Source of the DNA: Noviherbaspirillum soli
Lineage (GTDB): Bacteria > Pseudomonadota > Gammaproteobacteria > Burkholderiales > Burkholderiaceae_D
Length of the DNA stretch: 64,000 bases
Assembly: GCF_015352955.1 (NCBI RefSeq)
Contig: NZ_JACYOX010000004.1
Span: 124,001-188,000 of the forward strand
Direction: 5' to 3'
In this document: piece by piece, positions 57,032-64,000 of the stretch
How positions within the stretch are numbered: the first letter of the stretch is position 1
Layout of the letters: every line of letters starts with the position of its first letter
The notes under the pieces: model-generated
Told to the model about the DNA's origin: nothing
The model's database searches: none
The model's input: the letters and a program-made list of their open reading frames with translations, nothing else
Position numbers and translations under genes: made by a program

Positions 57032-60000
57032 ATGATGAATGACATGAGCGCCGAACCGAATCCGCCAATCACCTCGCCCGAAACCGATCAGGCACAGTTG
57101 CTGCAGGCGCTGATGGCCTTCCGGCGCGGGGATTTCACGGTGCGTCTTCCGGTTGATGGCACCGGGATGCATGGCAAGATCGCGGATGCGTTCAACGACA
57201 TCATTGCGATGAACCAGTGGATGGCCGAGAGCATAGGCCGGGTGAGCAAGGCGGTAGGCCAGGAAGGCCGGCTGACCCAGCGGTCCCCAATGCCGCCCGC
57301 GATGGGCGGCTGGGCCGACACGGTGCAGGCAGTCAATGACCTGATTGACGACCTCGCGCGTCCCACCACGGAAATGGCGGTCGTCGTCGGCGCGGTGGCC
57401 AACGGCGACCTGTCAAAGAAAATCAAGGCTGACGTTCGCGGCGACATGCTTCAGCTGAAGAACATCATCAATGTGATGGTGGACCAGCTCGATGCCTTTG
57501 CCTCCGAGGTCAGCCGGGTGGCACGCGAGGTCGGCACCGAAGGCAGGCTCGGCGGCCAGGCGCAGGTGCGCGGCATGAGCGGCATCTGGAAGGATGTAAC
57601 GGACAATGTCAATTCGATGGCATCCAATCTGACCGGGCAGGTTCGCAACATCGCCGCGGTCACCACAGCGGTGGCGCGCGGCGATCTGTCCAAGAAAATC
57701 ACCGTGGATGTGAAGGGCGAGATCCTGGAACTGAAGGACACCATCAATGTGATGGTGGACCAGCTGAGCGCCTTTGCCGCCGAGGTTACCCGGGTGGCGC
57801 GCGAGGTCGGCACCGACGGCAGGCTCGGCGGCCAGGCCAGCGTGCCGGGCGCGTCAGGCACCTGGAAGGACCTGACCGAGAACGTCAACCAGCTGGCGGC
57901 CAACCTGACCACGCAGGTGCGCGCGATCACGGATGTCGCCACCGCGGTCACCCGCGGCGACCTGTCGCGCTCGATCCAGGTGCGGGCACGCGGCGAGGTC
58001 TCGCACCTGAAGGACAACATCAACGAGATGATCCGCAACCTGAAGGAGACCACGCAGAAAAATGCCCGCCAGGACTGGCTCAAGACCAACCTGACCCGCT
58101 TCACCCGCCTGCTGCAGGGCCAGCGCGACCTGGGCACGATGAGCGCGTTGATCCTGTCCGAACTGGCGCCGCTGGTGTCATCCCATCACGGCGTGTTCTA
58201 TCTGCTCGACGACCAGGGCCGCGACGCGCGGCTGCACCTGATCGCCGGCTATGGCTGCCGCGCTGCAGATGGCATGGCGGCTACGCTGGCGCTGGGTGAG
58301 GGACTGGTGGGGCAATGCGCGCTGGAGAAGAACCGCATCTGGCTCAAGCAGGTGCCGCGGGACTATGTGCAGGTCTCCTCGGGGCTGGGGGCGGCGCCGC
58401 CAGCCAGCATCGTCGTGCTGCCCATTCTGTTCGAGCAGCAGGTGAAGGCGGTCATCGAGATCGGGTCGCTGGAACGCTTTACCGACACCCATCTTTCCTT
58501 CCTTGACCAGTTGATGGAGTCGATTGGCGTGGTGCTGCACACCATCGAGGCCAACAGCCGCACCGAAAGCCTGTTGAGCCAGTCGCAGTCGCTGGCGCAG
58601 GAACTGCAGCAGACCAATATGGAGCTGGCGGAAAAGGCGCGGCTGCTGTCGGAGCAGAACATCGAGGTCGAGCGCAAGAACCGCGAGGTGGAGCAGGCCA
58701 AGCTGGCGCTGGAAGACAAGGCTACGCAACTGGCGCTGTCATCCAAGTACAAGTCCGAGTTCCTGGCCAACATGTCGCATGAGTTGCGCACGCCCCTGAA
58801 CAGCCTCCTGATCCTGGCGCAGCAGCTGGCCGAGAACCCGGAGGGCAACCTGATGCCGCGCCAGGTCGAATTTGCCCGGACCATCCACGCATCAGGCAGC
58901 GATCTGCTGACCCTGATCAACGACATCCTCGACCTGTCCAAGATCGAGTCCGGAACAGTAACCCTGGAAATGGCGCAGTATCCGGTGGCGGACCTGCGCA
59001 CCTATGTCGAGCGCACCTTCGGCCATATCGCCGACATGAAGCATCTGGCCTTTTCGGTCGACCTGGCTGCCGGCCTGCAGCCAGCCATCGCCACCGATAT
59101 CGTCCGGCTGCAGCAGATACTGAAAAACCTGCTGGCCAACGCCTTCAAGTTCACCAGCAGGGGCAAGGTCACGCTGTCGGTCAATTACGCACGGTCGGGC
59201 TGGACGCCAGGCCATGCGGGCTTGTCGCGGGCGGACGCGGTACTGGCGTTCTCGGTGAGCGATACGGGGGTCGGCATTGCCGCCGACAAGCTGCAACTGA
59301 TCTTCGAGGCATTCCAGCAGGCTGACGGCAGCACGGCGCGCAAGTATGGCGGCACCGGCCTGGGACTGTCGATCAGCCGCGAACTGGCCCGGCTGCTTGA
59401 CGGCGAAATCCAGGTCCGCAGCGAAGTGGGCGCTGGCAGCACCTTCACCCTTTATCTGCCGCAAAGACTGGTGCAGGGACCCGCACTGGCTATCCAAACC
59501 GATGAAGTTTCCACGGCGGTCGCCATGCCGGACACCCCGCCGGCGCAAGCCATTCTGATGGATGCCAGGCCCAGCGTACTGATCGTTGAGGATGACGCAA
59601 CGCAGCGTGATGCTATTTGCGCGCTGATGAGCCAGCCAGGCGTTCGGGTAGTTGCGGTGGAAAGCGGCAGCCAGGCCTTGCAGGCGCTTCAGGCGGCGCC
59701 ATTCGACTGCATGGTGTTCGATCTCAATCTTCCCGATATCGATGGCTATGACTTGCTGGACATGATCGCCAGGGAAGAGCGCCTGCGTGGCTTGCCGGTC
59801 GTCATCCATACCGCAACTGAAGTCGGTGAAGAACAGGCGGCGCGATTGCAGCCTTTGGTGAAGGCAGTCGTCATCAAGGATGCGCGCTCGCCGGCACGCC
59901 TGCTGGAAGCTACCTACCGTGTGTTGGGCTTAAGCCAGGACAGCGATGCTACGCCGGACCAGCCGGTTGGGGCGGGCATCGACCAGATTGAAGAGACACA

Positions 60001-60379
60001 TGGTCTGGCCGGTCGGCAGGTGCTGATTATCGATGATGATTTGCGGAATATCTTTGCGCTCAGTTCCGTGCTGGAGCGTCATCAGATGAGCGTGCTGTTT
60101 GCCGAAAATGGCAGGGAAGGCATTGAATTGCTGGAGAGTGACGCAACGGTGGACATCGTGCTGATGGACGTGATGATGCCGGAAATGGACGGGTATGACA
60201 CCACGCGCGCGATCCGTCGCGTGGAGCGCTTTGGAAACCTTCCCATTATTACTCTGACTGCCAAGGCGATGAAAGGCGACCGGGAGAAATGTCTTGCTGC
60301 CGGGGCTTCCGACTACATCACCAAACCCGTTGATGTAAATCAATTAATTTCAATGATGAAAAAGTGGTTAAGCGTATAA
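57032..60379 (+). CDS. Soluble multi-HAMP hybrid histidine kinase
   Basis: 1115 residues with no membrane segment or signal. Order: several consecutive HAMP-type repeats (about 20-350, with recurring GDLSKKI and [13 protein letters not shown] units), a GAF domain (about 360-510), coiled coil, HisKA with H583 in [14 protein letters not shown], HATPase_c ([30 protein letters not shown]), and two receiver domains with D897 and D1046. The soluble HAMP array resembles fungal Nik1-type osmosensors and bacterial relatives. It likely signals to the GGDEF/EAL protein encoded upstream. Confidence 0.93.
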   Translation: MMNDMSAEPNPPITSPETDQAQLLQALMAFRRGDFTVRLPVDGTGMHGKIADAFNDIIAMNQWMAESIGRVSKAVGQEGRLTQRSPMPPAMGGWADTVQAVNDLIDDLARPTTEMAVVVGAVANGDLSKKIKADVRGDMLQLKNIINVMVDQLDAFASEVSRVAREVGTEGRLGGQAQVRGMSGIWKDVTDNVNSMASNLTGQVRNIAAVTTAVARGDLSKKITVDVKGEILELKDTINVMVDQLSAFAAEVTRVAREVGTDGRLGGQASVPGASGTWKDLTENVNQLAANLTTQVRAITDVATAVTRGDLSRSIQVRARGEVSHLKDNINEMIRNLKETTQKNARQDWLKTNLTRFTRLLQGQRDLGTMSALILSELAPLVSSHHGVFYLLDDQGRDARLHLIAGYGCRAADGMAATLALGEGLVGQCALEKNRIWLKQVPRDYVQVSSGLGAAPPASIVVLPILFEQQVKAVIEIGSLERFTDTHLSFLDQLMESIGVVLHTIEANSRTESLLSQSQSLAQELQQTNMELAEKARLLSEQNIEVERKNREVEQAKLALEDKATQLALSSKYKSEFLANMSHELRTPLNSLLILAQQLAENPEGNLMPRQVEFARTIHASGSDLLTLINDILDLSKIESGTVTLEMAQYPVADLRTYVERTFGHIADMKHLAFSVDLAAGLQPAIATDIVRLQQILKNLLANAFKFTSRGKVTLSVNYARSGWTPGHAGLSRADAVLAFSVSDTGVGIAADKLQLIFEAFQQADGSTARKYGGTGLGLSISRELARLLDGEIQVRSEVGAGSTFTLYLPQRLVQGPALAIQTDEVSTAVAMPDTPPAQAILMDARPSVLIVEDDATQRDAICALMSQPGVRVVAVESGSQALQALQAAPFDCMVFDLNLPDIDGYDLLDMIAREERLRGLPVVIHTATEVGEEQAARLQPLVKAVVIKDARSPARLLEATYRVLGLSQDSDATPDQPVGAGIDQIEETHGLAGRQVLIIDDDLRNIFALSSVLERHQMSVLFAENGREGIELLESDATVDIVLMDVMMPEMDGYDTTRAIRRVERFGNLPIITLTAKAMKGDREKCLAAGASDYITKPVDVNQLISMMKKWLSV

Positions 60380-60532
60380 GATTGCGTTCAGTAAATGCTC
60401 GATAGGTGAACGATATTTTATAGATCGCACCAAAGTAATGGTTTTTACAAGCACCTTCAGCTTTTCTATGCCAGCTGTGCTTGGAAAACAATGTAGTAAA
60501 CCGCGTGCAATAAATAAAAGTCAGGGGAGCGA

Positions 60533-61075
60533 ATGAGGCAACTGGCTGTAAATACCTGTACGACAGTAGAGGAGCTGGCGCTTTTTATTCACTCCTTGCC
60601 GCCCAACAGCATGCTTGGTGGTGTGCCTGGGGAAGACGGCACGGTGATGCTGTATGCAGCCAACGCGACCGCTTCCAGTGCCGCCGATGTCCCGCTGCGC
60701 GACCGCTTGGCAGCGAGGGTCGCTGTCGACGTCGTCCTTCAGCAGGTAGCCGGCATGCCGGGCGCTGTTGAATTGCTGCGCAATGTGGAAGAGCAATTTG
60801 AGGGCGATCACGGCGCACGCGTTGGATGGCTATTGCCGCCACTGACAATCCTGTCCAGGATTTACAGAAAAACCATGAATGCCCTGCCTGATCCTGCCTT
60901 GCCAGGGCACCAGAAGCACTATTTTTCACGATATGACGGTGAGCGCGACGATCCTTCTCCGTCAGGGTTGAAGCCGGACCAGATACGAGCGATTGAACAT
61001 CTGATTGATAAATTATTCCTGTTTTCAAAACCAGGAAGAGTGCACGGCAGGCTTGAAGACGCTGGAACCGATTAG
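60533..61075 (+). CDS. Unrecognised protein next to a CesT-like chaperone gene
   Basis: 180 residues, AGGGGAG just before the ATG. No signal peptide or membrane helix. The N-terminal half is ordinary mixed sequence, the C-terminal part reads RYDGERDDPSPSGLKPDQIR and ends LEDAGTD. I recognise no domain. It starts a short + strand series of four genes that includes a likely type III secretion chaperone, so a role in secretion is possible but unproved. Confidence 0.6.
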   Translation: MRQLAVNTCTTVEELALFIHSLPPNSMLGGVPGEDGTVMLYAANATASSAADVPLRDRLAARVAVDVVLQQVAGMPGAVELLRNVEEQFEGDHGARVGWLLPPLTILSRIYRKTMNALPDPALPGHQKHYFSRYDGERDDPSPSGLKPDQIRAIEHLIDKLFLFSKPGRVHGRLEDAGTD

Positions 61076-61142
61076 TTCCTGATTTGCACCCATGGCTAAT
61101 TCGCGGCCGCCGGCCGGAATTTTTCGACAAGCCAGGAGCGCC

Positions 61143-61607
61143 ATGCCAGCATACCGTGACACAGTCCAGTTGATCATGCAGGAGATTGGCCCGCAAACGC
61201 CTGATATCGATGCCGTGGTACAGCATGGGGAAGATAGCTGGGCACTGCAGCTGGATGACACGTCCATCCTGTTCATCGAATATGCGGCTGACCCCGATCG
61301 ACTGGTCCTTTCAACGGAACTGGGCATGCCTGTGCCGGAACGACGCCTTGAGGTTTGCCAGTTAATGCTTTCATACAACCTGCTGTGGCAGGAAAATGCC
61401 GGTATGACAATGGCATTGGGTGGCCCTGAAGGCGGCGCTACGCTTTTGTACGAGTGGCGCAGTACGGAGCCTGAACTGCAGAAATTTCAGGAAGAACTAC
61501 GCAAGTGTTCCCAGATCGCCCAGGCCTGGCGCAGTTACATCGCACAAACAGATGTCGCCGATGCAAATGCCTTGCGAGCGCTGCCAGGATTGAGCAGCTT
61601 TGTTTGA
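61143..61607 (+). CDS. CesT-like type III secretion chaperone
   Basis: 154 residues from the ATG at 61143 (AGGAGCGCC). The layout matches small acidic class I chaperones: start YRDTVQLIMQEIG, central strands DDTSILFIEYAADPDRLVLS, TELGMPVPERRLEVCQLMLS, NLLWQENAGMTMALGGPEG, then a C-terminal helix. Such dimers keep secreted effectors unfolded for the T3SS. No secretion apparatus genes lie in the window; likely clients are the adjacent unknown genes. Confidence 0.7.
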   Translation: MPAYRDTVQLIMQEIGPQTPDIDAVVQHGEDSWALQLDDTSILFIEYAADPDRLVLSTELGMPVPERRLEVCQLMLSYNLLWQENAGMTMALGGPEGGATLLYEWRSTEPELQKFQEELRKCSQIAQAWRSYIAQTDVADANALRALPGLSSFV

Positions 61608-61706
61608 AGCGTTACTGAAAGAGTGGCTGCGCGCTCGTCTCAAGATCGCTGACCAGTTTCTCTGCAATCACTTTCTTTTCGATTTCTTCAATTAAGGAAG
61701 CACATC

Positions 61707-62159
61707 ATGTCCAGTTTTAATTATTTGATCAGGAATGCTGACGAGGCAATGCCTTGGCGTGAGATGAAGTTGCGGGAATACGATGTTGATTCGGAAAGGA
61801 AGCAGGATGGCAAACCGGACGATCCGGCCGGGAAAATAGTACCGGCGGCACCAACTGCAAATTTGGTCATTACGCGGCCGGACAGTCTTTCACTTGCGAA
61901 TATAGAGTCATTCTTCTTTAAGATTAACGTTTCTGGCAAGCTTGCCGACCTGGAAAATCCAAACCCGTTCCAGCAGGCTCAGGCAAAAGATGGCGCAGCG
62001 AATGTCGTGCAAAGTACGGCTTTGCAATTCAATGACGTTAACGGAGCAGGCGTGTTGTTCGCCTCAAATGGCGCACCGGAATCCTTGTCTGACCGATCGG
62101 ACGAAATGCGCTCGCTGCTTGAGCAAAACAGTTTGCGTAATCGTCTCTCGATGATATGA
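61707..62159 (+). CDS. Unrecognised polar protein, possible chaperone client
   Basis: 150 residues with AAGGAAG seven bases before the ATG. The sequence is polar and Asn/Ser/Asp-rich (DSERKQDGKPDDPAGK; SLSDRSDEMRSLLEQN), without signal peptide, membrane span or known motif. It directly follows the CesT-like gene by about 100 bases. A secreted substrate of that chaperone is one reading. Confidence 0.55.
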   Translation: MSSFNYLIRNADEAMPWREMKLREYDVDSERKQDGKPDDPAGKIVPAAPTANLVITRPDSLSLANIESFFFKINVSGKLADLENPNPFQQAQAKDGAANVVQSTALQFNDVNGAGVLFASNGAPESLSDRSDEMRSLLEQNSLRNRLSMI

Positions 62160-62274
62160 GTTAGCTGAACCAGCTTCCCGTTCGGGTTACACAGCCGCTC
62201 CATGCGGCTGGCCAGCGGCACTGAAGGTAGGCTAACGGCGTCTGCCAGTCGCTCACTGCCTGCCGGAGCCTCCG

Positions 62275-63621
62275 ATGATCAGCCATGCCACTCCTAGCCT
62301 CACTGCCACCGAAAAAAAAGTCACTCTTCGCATTCATGATGACGAGATAACGTGCCGTCATCTTGAAGACCTGGTAACCGGCGCCGCGGATGGCGACAGG
62401 CTGCGCGGCGTTCGTCAGGTCGCCGATATCAGCCTGTATATACAGCCCCGGTCGGATGCCATCGTCAGGCGGATTTTTTCTCGTGGTGAAATTGACAGCG
62501 AACGCGCGGTCGTGAAAAGGGCGCTGCTTCATGCAGCGGATAATCTCACTCCTGAACGGCTGAAACGGATGGGATCTCCAGGCCGTTTGGCAGTGCGGAG
62601 ACTGCAGCAGAGAGCTGCCCGTCCGGGCCGGCACGACATCAAGGTGTCCCACGTCTTCGGCGATATCAGGCTTCTCGCCAGCGGCGGCAGGAAACGTTCC
62701 TTCTTGCATTCTCCAGCCAAGCCCGTCAAATCTTCCGGTCTGCTCAAGACCGGCGCCGCCGGTTTGGTCGCTAACCATGATGAATATCGTATCCGGCTGC
62801 ATGATTTCTGCATGCTTGCCGGAACGGTGGAAAGCCTGTCCCTGCTGTTGCAGCAGCAGGGACAGAATCAGGACAGTGAGAAAGTTTTGTGCTGCATTGC
62901 CCTGTTCAGGGCGGTCGCGTCCAGTTTTATTGCTGAAGATAAAACCCGTCAATGCAGGGATAGGAATACGCTTTTCGACGATCTGCGCGCTTCGATGAAA
63001 GGCGATTTGCCGTATCTCTTCATCGACCGCTGGCGAATGGCGAGAAAAAATGGCCTGATCAATGAGCACAGTTTTGAATGGGTCGCCGCGGTTGACTGGT
63101 TGGTCAATGGCTTGCAGCCGGAAAAACAGGCGCAAGCCAGGCGTGCGCGCAAGCCAAAAAGTCCGCGGTCGCCTGTCAGTCCTTCTCTGGCCAGTTTGCA
63201 GCCCGAGTTTTCTCCGTTGCCGCTCCGGCATGCCAGTCATGTGCCTTCATTGCAGCCAGGACGTCAGGCAGCAACCATGCCTATTGCGCGACCGTCCGAC
63301 AGCCCCAGCCGGCTTGTCCTCTTGACACGTAATGCCAGTGATCGCCGTTCTGTGCATGCGCCCGCGAAAAGCCGTGCAACGCAAACGCATAAAATGCATT
63401 CCACGGCAGCCAGGCACAATGACGATATGTCGCCTGTAGTGCGAAAGACGAAAAAAATGACGAGGTTAGTCAGCAAGCAGGACACGCCAGCCACTGCCGG
63501 GCGCCAGCAGACGCTACAGGACATGCTCTATCTGGCCAGCATAGGCAAGTTCGTATCGCAGACCATCATCACCGTCGATGTGATGCCGATCGCAATAAAC
63601 GAAGAAGATGCCGACGCATGA
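62275..63621 (+). CDS. Unrecognised 448-residue protein with basic Pro/Ser-rich tail region
   Basis: GGAG lies about seven bases before the ATG. The first 285 residues look globular and helical (RLHDFCMLAGTVESLSLLLQ; LFIDRWRMARKNGLINEHSF). Residues about 290-410 are rich in Arg, Lys, Pro, Ser and His and probably disordered, followed by a more ordered end (LQDMLYLASIGKFVSQTIIT). No known domain. Length, disordered region and neighbourhood would suit a secreted effector or structural protein; this is inference. Confidence 0.55.
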   Translation: MISHATPSLTATEKKVTLRIHDDEITCRHLEDLVTGAADGDRLRGVRQVADISLYIQPRSDAIVRRIFSRGEIDSERAVVKRALLHAADNLTPERLKRMGSPGRLAVRRLQQRAARPGRHDIKVSHVFGDIRLLASGGRKRSFLHSPAKPVKSSGLLKTGAAGLVANHDEYRIRLHDFCMLAGTVESLSLLLQQQGQNQDSEKVLCCIALFRAVASSFIAEDKTRQCRDRNTLFDDLRASMKGDLPYLFIDRWRMARKNGLINEHSFEWVAAVDWLVNGLQPEKQAQARRARKPKSPRSPVSPSLASLQPEFSPLPLRHASHVPSLQPGRQAATMPIARPSDSPSRLVLLTRNASDRRSVHAPAKSRATQTHKMHSTAARHNDDMSPVVRKTKKMTRLVSKQDTPATAGRQQTLQDMLYLASIGKFVSQTIITVDVMPIAINEEDADA

Positions 63622-63727
63622 CGCTGGCATATCGCTGCCCAAAAGACTTTTACTCGCACGAGTGTTTGATTTCGTACAAAAATTATTAATGTTTCCTGGG
63701 TGAATGCTGCTGAACCGACATGAGTTA

Positions 63728-63747
63728 TACTGTATATTTGTACAGTA
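63728..63747. promoter_or_regulatory. LexA-binding SOS box
   Basis: TACTGTATATTTGTACAGTA fits the CTGT-N8-ACAG consensus exactly. It lies 48 bases upstream of the imuA start and should place that gene under LexA repression. Confidence 0.88.
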
Positions 63748-63795
63748 AAAGCACGCCTGTGCGTACGTGCATCATGACATCACCAGGAGTCGCTC

Positions 63796-64000
63796 ATGTC
63801 CGGGTCAACCTTACGCACCATGTCGGCTGCAGCGGTCACCGCTGCGCTCGACAGGAATATTGCCCATTCCGTCTGGCGGGCCAACCAGATGGGCTCATGC
63901 CAGGCCGCTGTCACCCCTACCGGCTATGCAGGCCTGGACCGGGAATTGCCTAACGGCGGCTGGCCTTCCTCTACGCTGATCGAACTATTGTTGCAGCAGG
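63796..64000 (+). CDS. imuA: ImuA, SOS mutagenesis protein (5' part only)
   Basis: 68 codons open to the window edge, ATG with CAGGAG eight bases upstream. The start (IAHSVWRANQMGS; TPTGYAGLDRELPNGGWPSS) is the conserved N-terminus of ImuA, a RecA-like protein that works with ImuB and DnaE2 in error-prone lesion bypass. The upstream LexA box supports this. ImuB and dnaE2 would be expected to the right. Confidence 0.85.
   Translation, partial: MSGSTLRTMSAAAVTAALDRNIAHSVWRANQMGSCQAAVTPTGYAGLDRELPNGGWPSSTLIELLLQQ

Noticed and set aside
60380..60532. hrp or PIP box upstream of the putative effector genes
   Set aside because: Neither GGAACC-N16-CCAC nor TTCGC-N15-TTCGC was found.
1..64000. CRISPR arrays, tRNA or rRNA genes
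   Set aside because: No regularly spaced repeats, cloverleaf-like sequences or rRNA segments were recognised on either strand.

Overview
The window is most likely a chromosomal segment of a beta-proteobacterium of the order Burkholderiales, probably Oxalobacteraceae (a Herbaspirillum/Noviherbaspirillum-like organism). This is inferred from the GC-rich codon usage right of about 13.55 kb, the purL, ppiC-type, bolA, yciB, msrB, selO gene set, the high-copy-looking GTAGGGTGCAATACCC-type intergenic palindromes, and a LexA-controlled imuA start. No rRNA, tRNA, CRISPR array, integrase or insertion sequence was seen.

Left part, 1 to about 13.55 kb: an accessory region, visibly AT-richer than the rest. 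It opens with a copper-handling cluster on the + strand (small secreted Cys/His protein, Met-rich periplasmic protein, TolC-type lipoprotein, multicopper oxidase, cupredoxin, CusF-like protein, a MerR-type regulator without its metal-binding tail, and a 30-residue membrane peptide). After three small minus-strand genes comes the most interesting locus (7.08-12.42 kb). It is a five-gene + strand operon: a tandem class III nucleotide cyclase, an E2-E1 ubiquitin-like conjugation fusion, a JAB/JAMM peptidase, a cyclic-nucleotide-binding TIR-like effector, and a Pycsar-type transmembrane effector. This combines Pycsar (cyclase plus TIR and TM effectors) with the Cap2/Cap3 module otherwise typical of type II CBASS. 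A divergent zinc-ribbon/small-protein pair and several exact palindromes lie just upstream. The region ends at an H-NS-like gene and a junction that removed the N-terminal part of an SPFH/stomatin gene.

Middle part, 13.55 to 34.6 kb: core-like GC-rich DNA. It holds a DUF3617 protein, an MdtABC-type RND efflux operon with its outer-membrane lipoprotein, an MFS importer, a CYP152-like P450 peroxygenase, a short-chain dehydrogenase, an Xre-RES toxin-antitoxin pair, purL and an ankyrin-repeat gene.

34.9 to 55 kb: a minus-strand run msrB-yciB-bolA-peptidyl-prolyl isomerase; selO with a Crp/Fnr regulator; a class II aldolase/HD pair; then a carboxylic-acid uptake and beta-oxidation block (acyl-CoA ligase, five-component Liv-type ABC transporter, FadJ-type fusion) in which two promoters share a TACG-N2-CGT operator-like motif. 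Ferredoxin-NADP reductase, serA, a phospholipase-D-like lipoprotein and a DUF924 gene follow.

Right end, 55 to 64 kb: signalling genes (REC-GGDEF-EAL protein; soluble multi-HAMP hybrid histidine kinase), a CesT-like type III secretion chaperone gene among three unrecognised genes, and the SOS-boxed 5' end of imuA cut by the window edge.
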